Positions 1 to 12,771 are shown, numbered from the stretch's first letter. The stretch is DNA of 64,000 nt from Campanula takesimana (GCA_026119855.1 JAOWBW010000027.1:682001-746000), one strand, 5' to 3'. Translations and numbers: made by a program. Notes: generated by a model from the letters alone, not told the origin.

Positions 1-396
1 TTCTTTGTTTAATATATTAGGACTACATCCGTCCTAAATATTTGGTATTCTAACAAGAATGCTTGAAAAGAAAGAACATAATAGCACTATAAATTGATAC
101 ATGCTAGCTTCATAAACTTTGAATAGCTATAAGATGCTTAAAAATATATGATATAAGCACACATAAAAAACATTACGACCTTGTTAAATTTTTTTGGTTT
201 GTGGTAAATAAAAACAAAACTAGTTAATTGATCTCATTTCGTAAAGTATTTCTAACATAGGGGATATAATCTTATCACATCCTTTCTTAATAAACTAATT
301 AGAAATGAGATTCAAGGAACATGACCGATTTGCGTCTAAAATTCTTGGGCCTATGAAATGAAAGAGGCTGATATACCCTTTACAAACTGACCGTTG

Positions 397-461
397 TTCA
401 TGGCATTTCATGAAATAATGCACCAGAGTTGCCAAAAATTCATTTCATGAGATGCCACGAA
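397..461. repeat. Inverted repeat (hairpin 1) in each satellite unit
   Basis: TTCATGGCATTTCATGAAAT at 397-416 pairs with 442-461 at 18 of 20 positions. In the later units, which have GCCATGAA, it pairs at 19 of 20. The loop is about 25 nt. The same hairpin recurs in every complete unit at the same offset. Confidence 0.8.
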
Positions 462-557
462 CACGATCAATTTGTAGTGAATTGATACACGCTTGGAACA
501 ATTTTTGCCATCATTTGGTTATGAAGTGTGTTGAAAACACTCTATAAAATGAGCATT

Positions 558-622
558 ATTCGTGGAATATCATCAAATGACGTTTCATTTTATGCAACGA
601 CATTTCAAGATATGCCACGAAT
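558..622. repeat. Inverted repeat (hairpin 2) in each satellite unit
   Basis: ATTCGTGGAATATC (558-571) pairs with GATATGCCACGAAT (609-622) at 13 of 14 positions. The right arm region (601-634) also resembles the right arm region of hairpin 1 (441-474) as a direct repeat 160 bp away, so the two hairpins look like diverged duplicates of one palindrome. Confidence 0.7.
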
Positions 623-2244
623 ACGATCACATTGCGGTATTTTGCTATGCTGCAAAAAAAAAAAAAAGTGAATTTGGGGGATTTGCGGCTTTCATATGGA
701 CCCTTTTATAGGGGTTTTCTTGTCTCTATTAGTTAAGGGTGATGTAACAAACATTAAATGCATGATAACTAAAGTTGTCTTTTGCATTTTAAGAAATGTA
801 ACAAATTTTGATGGATTCAACTTTATTTGGTGACAATTTTATTTCTAGTTGAGGTGATGGAATTTAAAGGAGTCTATCAATGTAAGAAAAGGTATTGAAG
901 AGTTATTAGCTTTGATAGAATTATAGTGAACTCAAAATTTTTCCTTCTTGTAAAGGAAGTATTTTCATTCTTTAGATTTTTTGATCATCTTTCAATATGA
1001 ATATGTTTAAGAAAAAGTAAATGTTGTGAGTATAAATAATAAAGTAAGAGAGAGAAAGTAATTTGGGAGTTTTGGTTGTGAGAATGACAAGTGGGTAGGG
1101 AGTTTTGGTGTTTCTTTGTTTAAGTATATTAGGACTACATCCGTCCTAAATATTTGGTATTCTAACAAGAATGCTTGAAAAGAAAGAACATAATAGCACT
1201 ATAAATTGATACATGCTAGCTTCATAAACTTTGAATAGCTATAAGATGCTTAAAAATATATGATATAAGCACACATAAAAAACATTACGACCTTGTTAAA
1301 TTTTTTTGGTTTGTGGTAAATAAAAACAAAACTAGTTAATTGATCTCATTTCGTAAAGTATTTCTAACATAGGGGATATAATCTTATCACATCCTTTCTT
1401 AATAAACTAATTAGAAATGAGATTCAAGGAACATGATCGATTTGCGTCTAAAATTCTTGGGCCTATGAAATGAAAGAGGCTGATATACCCTTTACAAACT
1501 GACCGTTGTTCATGGCATTTCATGAAATAATGCACCAGAGTTGCCAAAAATTCATTTCATGAGATGCCATGAACACGATCAATTTGTAGTGAATTGATAC
1601 ACGCTTGGAACAATTTTTGCCATCATTTGGTTATGAAGTGTGTTGAAAACACTCTATAAAATGAGCATTATTCGTGGAATATCATCAAATAACGTTTCAT
1701 TTTATGCAACGACATTTCAAGATATGCCACGAATACGATCACATTGCGGTATTTTGCTATGCTGCAAAAAAAAAAAAAAGTGAATTTGGGGGATTTGCGG
1801 CTTTCATATGGACCCTTTTATAGGGGTTTTCTTGTCTCTATTAGTTAAGGATGATGTAACAAACATTAAATGCATGATAACTAAAGTTGTCTTTTGCATT
1901 TTAAGAAATGTAACAAATTTTGATGGATTCAACTTTATTTGGTGACAATTTTATTTCTAGTTGAGGTGATGGAATTTAATGGAGTCTATCAATGTAAGAA
2001 AAGGTATTGAAGAGTTATTAGCTTTGATAGAATTATAGTGAACTCAAAAGTTTTCCTTCTTGTAAAGGAAGTATTTTCATTCTTTAGATTTTTTGATCAT
2101 CTTTCAATATGAATATGTTTAAGAAAAAGTAAATGTTGTGAGTATAAATAATAAAGTAAGAGAGAGAAAGTAATTTGGGAGTTTTGGTTGTGAGAATGAC
2201 AAGTGGGTAGGGAGTTTTGGTGTTTCATTGTTTAAGTATATTAG

Positions 2245-5200
2245 GACTACATCCGTCCTAAATATTTGGTATTCTAACAAGAATGCTTGAAAAGAAAGAA
2301 CATAATAGCACTATAAATTGATACATGCTAGCTTCATAAACTTTGAATAGCTATAAGATGCTTAAAAATATATGATATAAGCACACATAAAAAACATTAC
2401 GACCTTGTTAAATTTTTTTGGTTTGTGGTAAATAAAAACAAAACTAGTTAATTGATCTCATTTCGTAAAGTATTTCTAACATAGGGGATATAATCTTATC
2501 ACATCCTTTCTTAATAAACTAATTAGAAATGAGATTCAAGGAACATGACCGATTTGCGTCTAAAATTCTTGGGCCTATGAAATGAAAGAGGCTGATATAC
2601 CCTTTACAAACTGACCGTTGTTCATGGCATTTCATGAAATAATGCACCAGAGTTGCCAAAAATTCATTTCATGAGATGCCATGAACACGATCAATTTGTA
2701 GTGAATTGATACACGCTTGGAACAATTTTTGCCATCATTTGGTTATGAAGTGTGTTGAAAACACTCTACAAAATGAGCGTTATTCATGGAATATCATCAA
2801 ATGACATTTCATTTTATGCAACGACATTTCAAGATATGCCAAGAATACGATCACATTGCGGTGTTTTACTATGCTGCAAAAAAAAAAAAAGAAAAGTGAG
2901 TTTGGGGGATTTGCGGCTTTCATATGGACCCTTTTATAGGGGTTTTCTTGTCTCTATCAGTTAAGGATTATGTAACAAACATTAAATGCATGATAACTAA
3001 AGTTGTCTTTTGCATTTTAAGAAATGTAACAAATTTTGTTGGATTCAACTTTATTTGGTGACAATTTTATTTCTAGTTGAGGTGATGGAATTTAATGGAG
3101 TCTATCAATGTAAGAAAAGGTATTGAAGATTTATTAGCTTTGATAGAATTATAGTGAACTCAAAAGTTTTCCTTCTTGTAAAGGAAGTATTTTCATTCTT
3201 TAGATTTTTTGATCATCTTTCAATATGAATACGTTTACGAAAAAGTAAATGTTGTGAGTATAAATAATAAAGTAAGAGAGAGAAAGTAATTTGGGAGTTT
3301 TGGTTGTGAGAATGACAAGTGGGTAGGGAGTTTTGGTGTTTCTTTGTTTAAGTATATTAGGACTACATCCGTCCTAAATATTTGGTATTCTAACAAGAAT
3401 GCTTGAAAAGAAAGAACATAATAGCACTATAAATTGATACATGCTAGCTTCATAAACTTTGAATAGCTATAAGATGCTTAAAAAATATATGATATTAGCA
3501 CACATAAAAAACATTACGACCTTGTTAATTTTTTTCGGTTTGTGGTAAATAAAAACCAAACTAATTAATTGATCTCATTTCGTAAAGTATTTCTAACAAA
3601 GGGGATATAATCTTATCACATCCTTTCTTAATAAACTAAATAGAAATGAGATTCCAGGAACATGACCGATTTGCGTCTAAAATTCTTGGGCCTACGAAAT
3701 GAAAGAGGCTGATATACCCTTTACAAACTGATCGTTGTTCATGGCATTTCATGAAATAATACACCAGAGTTACCAAAAATTCATTTCATGAGATGCCATG
3801 AACACGATCAATTTGTAGTGAATTGATACACGCTTGGAACAATTTTTGCCATCATTTGGTTATGAAGTGTGTTGAAAACACTCTACAAAATGAGCGTTAT
3901 TCATGGAATATCATCAAATGACGTTTCATTTTATGCAACGACATTTCAAGATATGCCAAGAATACGATCACATTGCGGTGTTTTACTATGCTGCAAAAAA
4001 AAAAAAAAGAAAAGTGAGTTTGGGGATTTGCGGCTTTCATATGGACCCTTTTATAGGGGTTTTCTTGTCTCTATCAGTTAAGGATTATGTAACAAACATT
4101 AAATGCATGATAACTAAAGTTGTCTTTTGCATTTTAAGAAATGTAACAAATTTTGTTGGATTCAACTTTATTTGGTGACAATTTTATTTCTAGTTGAGGT
4201 GATGGAATTTAATGGAGTCTATCAATGTAAGAAAAGGTATTGAAGATTTATTAGCTTTGATAGAATTATAGTGAACTCAAAAGTTTTCCTTCTTGTAAAG
4301 GAAGTATTTTCATTCTTTAGATTTTTTGATCATCTTTCAATATGAATATGTTTACGAAAAAGTAAATGTTGTGAGTATAAATAATAAAGTAAGAGAGAGA
4401 AAGTAATTTGGGAGTTTTGGTTGTGAGAATGACAAGTGGGTAGGGAGTTTTGGTGTTTCTTTGTTTAAGTATATTAGGACTACATCCGTCCTAAATATTT
4501 GGTATTCTAACAAGAATGCTTGAAAAGAAAGAACATAATAGCACTATAAATTGATACATGCTAGCTTCATAAACTTTGAATAGCTATAAGATGCTTAAAA
4601 ATATATGATATAAGCACACATAAAAAACATTACGACCTTGTTAAATTTTTTTGGTTTGTGGTAAATAAAAACAAAACTAGTTAATTGATCTCATTTCGTA
4701 AAGTATTTCTAACATAGGGGATATAATCTTATCACATCCTTTCTTAATAAACTAATTAGAAATGAGATTCAAGGAACATGACCGATTTGCGTCTAAAATT
4801 CTTGGGCCTATGAAATGAAAGAGGCTGATATACCCTTTACAAACTGACCGTTGTTCATGGCATTTCATGAAATAATGCACCAGAGTTGCCAAAAATTCAT
4901 TTCATGAGATGCCATGAACACGATCAATTTGTAGTGAATTGATACACGCTTGGAACAATTTTTGCCATCATTTGGTTATGAAGTGTGTTGAAAACACTCT
5001 ACAAAATGAGCGTTATTCATGGAATATCATCAAATGACATTTCATTTTATGCAACGACATTTCAAGATATGCCAAGAATACGATCACATTGCGGTGTTTT
5101 ACTATGCTGCAAAAAAAAAAAAAAGAAAAGTGAGTTTGGGGATTTGCGGCTTTCATATGGACCCTTTTATAGGGGTTTTCTTGTCTCTATCAGTTAAGGA

Positions 5201-6711
5201 TTATGTAACAAACATTAAATGCATGATAACTAAAGTTGTCTTTTGCATTTTAAGAAATGTAACAAATTTTGTTGGATTCAACTTTATTTGGTGACAATTT
5301 TATTTCTAGTTGAGGTGATGGAATTTAATGGAGTCTATCAATGTAAGAAAAGGTATTGAAGATTTATTAGCTTTGATAGAATTATAGTGAACTCAAAAGT
5401 TTTCCTTCTTGTAAAGGAAGTATTTTCATTCTTTAGATTTTTTGATCATCTTTCAATATGAATACGTTTACGAAAAAGTAAATGTTGTGAGTATAAATAA
5501 TAAAGTAAGAGAGAGAAAGTAATTTGGGAGTTTTGGTTGTGAGAATGACAAGTGGGTAGGGAGTTTTGGTGTTTCTTTGTTTAAGTATATTAGGACTACA
5601 TCCGTCCTAAATATTTGGTATTCTAACAAGAATGCTTGAAAAGAAAGAACATAATAGCACTATAAATTGATACATGCTAGCTTCATAAACTTTGAATAGC
5701 TATAAGATGCTTAAAAAATATATGATATTAGCACACATAAAAAACATTACGACCTTGTTAATTTTTTTCGGTTTGTGGTAAATAAAAACCAAACTAATTA
5801 ATTGATCTCATTTCGTAAAGTATTTCTAACAAAGGGGATATAATCTTATCACATCCTTTCTTAATAAACTAAATAGAAATGAGATTCCAGGAACATGACC
5901 GATTTGCGTCTAAAATTCTTGGGCCTACGAAATGAAAGAGGCTGATATACCCTTTACAAACTGATCGTTGTTCATGGCATTTCATGAAATAATACACCAG
6001 AGTTACCAAAAATTCATTTCATGAGATGCCATGAACACGATCAATTTGTAGTGAATTGATACACGCTTGGAACAATTTTTGCCATCATTTGGTTATGAAG
6101 TGTGTTGAAAACACTCTACAAAATGAGCGTTATTCATGGAATATCATCAAATGAGGTTTCATTTTATGCAACGACATTTCAAGATATGCCAAGAATACGA
6201 TCACATTGCGGTGTTTTACTATGCTGCAAAAAAAAAAAAAAAGAAAAGTGAGTTTGGGGATTTGCGGCTTTCATATGGACCCTTTTATAGGGGTTTTCTT
6301 GTCTCTATCAGTTAAGGATTATGTAACAAACATTAAATGCATGATAACTAAAGTTGTCTTTTGCATTTTAAGAAATGTAACAAATTTTGTTGGATTCAAC
6401 TTTATTTGGTGACAATTTTATTTCTAGTTGAGGTGATGGAATTTAATGGAGTCTATCAATGTAAGAAAAGGTATTGAAGATTTATTAGCTTTGATAGAAT
6501 TATAGTGAACTCAAAAGTTTTCCTTCTTGTAAAGGAAGTATTTTCATTCTTTAGATTTTTTGATCATCTTTCAATATGAATATGTTTACGAAAAAGTAAA
6601 TGTTGTGAGTATAAATAATAAAGTAAGAGAGAGAAAGTAATTTGGGAGTTTTGGTTGTGAGAATGACAAGTGGGTAGGGAGTTTTGGTGTTTCTTTGTTT
6701 AAGTATATTAG
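2245..6711. repeat. Two consecutive ~2.23-kb dimers (higher-order repeat) inside the satellite
   Basis: Units starting at 2245 and 4478 share variants (AAATGACATTTC, AATACGTTTACG, ATTCAAGGAAC). Units starting at 3361 and 5594 share a different set (an extra A in CTTAAAAAATAT, GATATTAGCAC, ATTCCAGGAAC, CCTACGAAATG, GATCGTTG, AATACACC). The array 2245-6711 is therefore an A-B-A-B arrangement of two 2,233/2,234-bp dimers, implying a recent duplication of a dimer by unequal exchange. The partial seventh unit starts B-like and becomes A-like after about 6985. Confidence 0.85.
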
Positions 6712-7153
6712 GACTACATCCGTCCTAAATATTTGGTATTCTAACAAGAATGCTTGAAAAGAAAGAACATAATAGCACTATAAATTGATACATGCTAGCT
6801 TCATAAACTTTGAATAGCTATAAGATGCTTAAAAATATATGATATTAGCACACATAAAAAACATTACGACCTTGTTAATTTTTTTCGGTTTGTGGTAAAT
6901 AAAAACCAAACTAATTAATTGATCTCATTTCGTAAAGTATTTCTAACAAAGGGGATATAATCTTATCACATCCTTTCTTAATAAACTAATTAGAAATGAG
7001 ATTCAAGGAACATGACCGATTTACGTCTAAAATTCTTAGTCTTATGAAATGAAAGAGGCTGATCTACCCTTTACAAACTAATCGTTGTTCATGGCATTTC
7101 ATGAAATAATGCACCAGAGTTGCCAAAAATTCATTTCATGAGATGCCATGAAA

Positions 7154-8327
7154 TGAATTTTTGGATGTTCAAGTCTAAAACTTTGTTCTAATGCCCTTAA
7201 GGTGCACAATCATTGGTTTCAAGACAAGTATAACACATTAGTGCTTGTTCATAGCACTTTCAAGACATAAAGAAGAGTTACTACTCTTATACTTAAGTTC
7301 TCATTTGAGTTCTATAAGTTCTCATTTTAATTCAATAAGCACTCATGTTCAAGGCCAAGTTCTAATGCCCCAAAAGGTACATATACACTTGCTAGGACAT
7401 ATTATACTAAGGCTATATGCCTTAGGGGAGATAAGCTTTCAATTTAATTTAGATTTAAAACACTTTGGTTGAAACAGGGGACCGGGCGGGCGCCTACAGT
7501 GGACCGGGCGGGCGCTCATTGAAGCACTTTTGAAACCAAAACTTCTGGTCAAATGGGAGGGCGCTTGGTACCTAAGTGGGCGGGCGCCTGGTACAATTTT
7601 CAGCAAACCCTCAATTTCTTTCCAGGCCTAAAATTCTCCGTCCCAAGCGTAGGAGTAACTTTTTACTAACATCTTTAACATACCCAGAATGCACTAACAA
7701 GCTTAAAACCAATTATTTCATTTTCTTTCATTATTTCACACAGTAGGGTTTTACTCCCTTTGTCCCAAAATTACAAGTATCACAAAAGTTGTCCCAAACA
7801 CAAAATTAACATTCACAAGTATCAGGAATAACATTTATGCATGTTATTACAAGTAAGGGGGAGCTAATAACTTACCTAGTCAAAAATCAAAGTTACCCAA
7901 ATAAATTTTTGATCGGCCTGGAACGCTCTAATCAACGCCACGAATATTTATCCGGGATCAAAATGGAGAACAGAGGGATAATTAAACTCGAGGAGTCGAG
8001 AATAGGGTAAAACTCTAACCCTAACTTTGAAACAGAGGAAAGAAAGAGAAGATTTTGAGAAATTAACTTTCTCAGAGAAGCAACAACTATATATACTTTG
8101 CAACTATCCAAGAATGACAACTAGGCCCCTCAAGTTTCACTTTTAACCAAAAGACCCCTAAAGTCTAATTTTCACAAATGACCCAAAAGTCAAAACTAGA
8201 CATTTAACCACCTTAATTTTCTAAAGTAGTTAAGAATTTAACCCAAGTAAAACTAACACATAATATGCAAGTTCAAGAATTTAACAAATAAGTCAAATAT
8301 TTAACGAGAATAAGGATGGGCGTTACA
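7154..8327 (-). repeat. G1 3' LTR, partial
   Basis: It ends at GGGCGTTACA immediately before the polypurine tract. Its left part (7157-7450) matches the distal part of the LTR starting at 62021, sharing phrases such as TTGGATGTTCAAG and TTAGTGCTTGTTCATAGCAC. The segment matching the start of the family LTR (TGACACGCCC) is absent, so it is truncated at the satellite junction. On the minus strand a TATATATAG box lies near 8085-8095. Confidence 0.85.
7480..7590. promoter_or_regulatory. Four GC-rich motifs with 22-49-23 spacing in G1 LTR
   Basis: GGGCGC-type motifs lie at 7488, 7510, 7559 and 7582. Motifs 1 and 2 share ACCGGGCGGGCGC and motif 4 has GGGCGGGCGCCTGG. They stand out sharply from the AT-rich LTR around them. 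The spacing matches the palindrome modules in three other LTRs of this window. The function is unknown. Confidence 0.7.
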
Positions 8328-8340
8328 TCCTCCCCACCTT
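8328..8340 (-). other. Polypurine tract of G1
   Basis: Reads AAGGTGGGGAGGA on the minus strand, directly next to the LTR end TTACA. This is the plus-strand priming site for reverse transcription. Confidence 0.8.
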
Positions 8341-8362
8341 AAAGAAAATTCGCCCACGAATT

Positions 8363-9754
8363 TTACTTACCAAAGTTTTCAAATAGGCTCGGGTATTTAT
8401 CTCGCATCTCTTTCTCAGTTTCCCAAGTAGCTTCTTCTATTTCATGATTTCTCCAAAGGACCTTCACAATAGGAATCCTTTTGGTACGCAAGACTTTCTC
8501 TTTCCAGTCAAGAATTTCAACAGGCTGTTCCTCATAAGACAAATCAGGCTGAAATGGAATAGCCTAATACTCAAGAACATGCGACTCATCCGCCATATAC
8601 TTACGAAGCATAGATACATGGAATACATCATGAATACCAGATAAAGAAGGTGGTAAAGCCACTCTATAAGCCAACTTCCCAACTCTTTCAAGAATCTCAA
8701 ATGGACCGATATAACGAGGAGATAACTTTCCTTTTTTCCCAAATCTCTTTATACCTCTACGAGGAGAGACTTTCAAGAATACAAAGTCACCTACCTGGAA
8801 TTCAAAATCCCTTCTTCGATGATCAGCATAACTCTTTTGGCTACTCTGAGCTGTGCGCAATCTGTCTCGAATAAGTTTCACACTTTCAACTGATTGTTGA
8901 ACCATTTCAGGACCCAAGAGTCTAGCTTCTCCCACTTCATCCCAGCATATAGGAGATCGACATTTTCTGCCATAAAGAGCCTCATATGGAGCCATTTCAA
9001 TGCTAGACTGATAACTGTTGTTATAAGCAAACTCAGCCAAAGGAAGATGAGTATCCCAACTGCCTTTGAAATCCAAAACACAAGCACGTAACATATCCTC
9101 AAGAATCTGTATAAGTCTCTCAGATTGCCCATCATATTGAGGATGAAAAGATGTACTGAAATTCAATTTAGTACCCATGGCACCCTGAAGAGCCTGCCAG
9201 AATCGAGAGGTAAAACGAGGATCTCTGTCAGATACAATACTCACAGGAACTCCATGGAGTCGAACAATCTCCTGAATATACAAAGATGCCAACTGAGACA
9301 ATGAATATCCCATGGAAACAGACAAGAAGTGAGCTGACTTAGTCAACCTATCCACTATAAACCAAAAAGCATCATGGCCTCGTCTGGAACGTGGTAAACC
9401 AGTCACAAAATCCATCGTGATATGCTCCCATTTCCACTCTGGAATTTCTAATGGTTGCAACAAACCTGCTGGACGTTGATGTTCCACTTTTACCTGTTGA
9501 CAAGTCAAACATTTGGTTACATACTCAGCAATTTCTCTTTTCATGTTGTTCCACCAGAAATGTTTCTTCAAGTCTTGGTACATTTTAGTGCTTCCAGGAT
9601 GAATAGTATACTTGGCTTTGTGAGCCTCTTCAAGAACTTTCTTCTTTATCTCAAGATCAACTGGAATACAAACTCTGCCTCGAAAGGTAAGAATTCCATC
9701 ACTGTTGAAAGAAAAATCTGGTTGCTTTCCTTCATTCATTCCACTAATAATTTT
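8363..9754 (-). pseudogene. G1 integrase plus chromodomain, broken
   Basis: Encodes the integrase that joins element cDNA to the host genome. The N-terminal zinc-binding region is visible (HPGSTKMYQDLKKHFWW, then CLTCQQVK). The catalytic core follows with MDFVTGLP, IVSDRDPRFTS and the DGQSERLIQILED stretch carrying the last acidic residue, then GPFEILERVG and HDVFHVSMLRKY. A TAG at 8562-8564 cuts off the tail, but the frame continues downstream into a chromodomain (SYEEQPVEILD, VKVLWRNHEIEEATWE) and ends at TAA 8363-8365. A TAA near 9755 separates it from RNase H. Chromodomains of this class are thought to steer integration to heterochromatin. Not functional as it stands. Confidence 0.9.
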
Positions 9755-10666
9755 TTACAATTCAGAATCAGTTACTTGAGCTTCTTTGATTTGTTGGAGT
9801 AAATCTGAAGTAGCCTTTATATTAGCAAAAATAACTCCATGTCTAGATTCACAAGTGCTCCAATCACACAAGTCTTCTAACAATTTCCATTCCCGAATCA
9901 TCAAGCATAAAATATAAGTCTTTCTGCTCAGTGCATCTGACATAACATTTGCTTTCCCTGGATGATAAAGGATAGTACAATCATGATCCTTCAATTTCTC
10001 CATCCATCTACGTTGCCTCATGTTAAGATCTTTTTGAGAAAACAAGTACTTCAAGCTTTTATGATCAGTAAAGACTTCAAATTTGGTTCCATACAAGTAA
10101 TGCCTCCATTTATGCAAAGCAAAAATAATCGCAGCCAACTCTAAATCATGAGTAGGATAATTCTTTTCATAAGGAGATAATTTTCGAGAAGCATAAGCTA
10201 TTACCTTGCCATCTTGCATTAAAAAACAACCCAATCCTTCTTTAGAAGCATCAGTATAAACCATGAAATTCTCAGATCCATTAGGCAAAGCCAAGACTGG
10301 AGCTGTAGTTAAGCGCCTTTTCAACTCTTGAAAACTTGCTTCACATTTGTCATTCCACTCAAAAGAAATAGCTTTTCGAGTCATATTAGTCAATGGAGTA
10401 GCAATCTTGGAAAATCCCTCAATGAACCTCCGATAATAACTAGCCAAGCCCAATAAACTACGGATCTCTGTCACTGTAGTTGGCCTCTTCCAGTTTACAA
10501 CTGCTTCAACCTTGGAAGGATCTACTGCAATACCAGTAGCAGACACAACATGTCCCAAGAATGAAATCTCTTCTAACCAGAAAGCACATTTGCTGAATTT
10601 TGCAAATAATTGTTTCTCACGAAGAACTTGCAATACTACTCAGAGATGTTGTTCATGTTCAGCCCG
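9755..10666 (-). pseudogene. G1 RNase H region of pol, broken
   Basis: Continues RT with the connection segment (FSKCAFWLEEISFLGHVVS, LLGLASYYRRFIEGFSKIA) and then RNase H (VYTDASKEGLGCFLMQDGK, FEVFTDHKSLKYLF, HPGKANVMSDALSRK). RNase H removes the RNA strand of the RNA/DNA hybrid. Two in-frame stops (TGA, TGA) lie between about 10634 and 10666. By comparison with G3, the second replaces an arginine codon, fitting CGA to TGA deamination. A further TAA terminates it at 9755. Confidence 0.88.
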
Positions 10667-11566
10667 TCATTTAGAATACACAAGAATATCATCAATGAAT
10701 ACCACCACGAAAAAATCAAGATGTGGGTTGAAAATACGGTTCATCAAATCCATAAATACAGCTGGAGCATTTGTCAAACCGAATGGCATAACAATAAACT
10801 CATAATGCCCATACCTGGTACGGAAAGCTGTCTTTGGTATATCCTCAGATCTGATTTTCAACTGATGATAACCACTTCTCAAGTCAAGCTTCGAGTACAC
10901 TACTGAACCTTGAAGCTGATCAAACAAGTCATCAATATGAGGTAACGGATATTTGTTGTTAATAGTTACCTGATTAAGATTTCTGTAATCAATACACAAT
11001 CGCAGAGTCCCATCTTTCTTTCTGACGAATAACACTGGTGCACCCCACGGTGATACACTAGGCCTGATGAATCCCCTTTCAAGTAATTCCTCAAGTTGTG
11101 TTTTCAACTCTCTTAACTCAGCTGGAGCCATTCTATAAGGTTCTTTAGAGATTGGTGCTGTACCTGGTAATGACTCAATACAGAACTCAATATCTCGATC
11201 AGGTGGCATGTTATACTCAGAAGAGAACACATCTGAAAATTCAGACACAACAGGAATATCTTCCATCTTGGGAACAGATAAACTCTGATCAAACACACAT
11301 GCGAGATACCCGGCACAACCACGAGATAAAAGTTTTCTAGCTTTTAAAGCAGAAATAACACGTATAGCACATAAAGGCCTATCACCTTCAAAGGTAAAAT
11401 CAGGCAAACCATGTATAGAAAAAGTTACTACTTTTCTATGACAATCAACAGATGCATGATGCACATAAAGCCAATCCATGCCAAGAATCACGTCAAAGTC
11501 CCTTATAGGTAACACGACTAGGTCAGCAAGAAGGGCATGATCACCCACAAGAATCTCACATTTCTT
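10667..11566 (-). pseudogene. G1 reverse transcriptase region, broken
   Basis: The protease-RT linker (DVILGMDWLYVHHASVDC) leads into Ty3/gypsy reverse transcriptase, with RMAPAELRELKTQLEELL, SPWGAPVLFVRKKDGTLRLC, IDYRNLNQVTI, LDLRSGYHQLKI, MPFGLTNAPAVFM and the catalytic box VVVFIDDILVYSK. Copies the element RNA into DNA. It is open for about 293 codons. It is bounded by a TGA after YSK and by a TAA upstream at 11567, so only the middle of the polyprotein is intact. Confidence 0.92.
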
Positions 11567-12771
11567 TTAAACCTCAGAAGTAAACAGGCAATCTCCCATA
11601 GGGGATGATACTTCTAGCACATAAGGCATAAAATCAGGAAGAACATGCAAATACGACACAAAATGAGATGCCACATAAGAATGAGATGAGCCTGGATCTA
11701 TCAAGACTCGCGCTGTCGTACTAGAAAGTAATATAGTACCTCCTATGACCGCAGAAGACTCAGCTACACCCTGCTGATCTAGAGCAAACACTCGGCCCTG
11801 AACTTTTGGTCGACCCCCACTATCTCTCTTAGAACCTGAGGCCTGTTGGCTTGTACCCCCAACTTGACTTCCCTTGCCTTTAGGACAATTCTTGATAAAG
11901 TGCCCAGTTTCACCACAAGATAAACATCTTCCTTGCTTTAGCCAACACTTGTCTTCAGAATGGCCTTCTTTCAAAAAATAACCACATACTTTCCTTGGAC
12001 CTTGGACTGTTGTCCTCGAACACGTTGATACACTACCTTTACTTTCAGATGGCTGTCGGAACGACGATCTTGGCGGCTAGATTTACCACCCTTAGAACCA
12101 GATCCCTGAGCTTTCTCTGATACACGACCAGTCATGGTTGTTCCCAACTTCACCTTGTGTTCTTCAATATCATTTTCAATAGCATAAACCTTCTCCACTG
12201 CTTGATGATAACTAGTAAGCTGTAGAGAAAGAAGTTGCTTCCTATACTCAGTCCTCAACCCCTTCACAAATCTCTGTGACTTCTTGGTCTCATTTGGAAC
12301 TAAGTGATCACAATACCTCGCCAATTCTGTGAACTTGGTTGAGTATTGCCCCACTGTCAAGCTTCCCTGCTCCAGATTAAGAAATTCCATCTCTTTTCTG
12401 TCTTGGACCACTGTTGCAATAAAATGTGACTTGAATGCTTTAAGGAAATTCTCCCAAGTCTGTGGTACCCCTTCCAGTTCCCAGCTTTTATTCAACACTT
12501 GCCACCAATGTTCAGCGGCTTTCTCAAGTTTAAAGGTTGCAAAAGCTACCTTATCACCACCTGCACATCTTAAGGCTGTAAAGATCTTCTCAATACTTTC
12601 AATCCACTCTTCTGCCTTCTTGGCATCAAATTCCCCGTCAAAACTACGAGGTTTCAACTTCAAGAACCTTGTAAGGCGATTAGGATAATCCCAGTCTACA
12701 TTATCAACCATCTCTTCTTGAGGAGTTATTGATCTCAGCTGATTACTGCCACTTGTACCTTCAGAACTCAT
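11567..12771 (-). pseudogene. G1 gag and aspartic protease, frameshifted
   Basis: The first 266-codon frame encodes a retrotransposon gag domain (KPRSFDGEFDAKKAEEWIES, EKAAEHWWQVL, FLNLEQGSLTVGQYSTKFTE). A frameshift around 12000-12060 moves to the frame carrying a zinc knuckle (CLSCGETGHFIKNC) and the aspartic protease site (ARVLIDPGSSHSYVAS; D-P-G where D-S/T-G is usual). An upstream zinc finger has lost its second cysteine. The gag start lies about 120 bp inside the primer site, so this element has a short leader, unlike G2. Terminates with TAA at 11567. Confidence 0.88.

Larger units (their letters stand above)
1..7153. repeat. Satellite-like tandem array, ~1,115-bp unit, ~6.4 copies
   Basis: The anchor GACTACATCCGTCC recurs at 21, 1133, 2245, 3361, 4478, 5594 and 6712, giving unit lengths of 1112, 1112, 1116, 1117, 1116 and 1118 bp. 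Copies differ by scattered substitutions and by the length of an internal A run (for example near 653-668, 2877-2891 and 6227-6242). The array starts before the window and breaks off in the seventh copy at about 7153, where chromovirus LTR sequence takes over. Short frames of 60-91 codons occur in several units, but they change with the A-run length and encode nothing recognisable, so I treat the unit as non-coding. AT-rich, with no similarity I recognise to rDNA spacer or a known retroelement. Confidence 0.95.

Noticed and set aside
2752..6412. Repeated 68-91-codon frames in the satellite units
   Set aside because: They change frame with the A-run length, have no domain, and simply repeat with the array; not genes.
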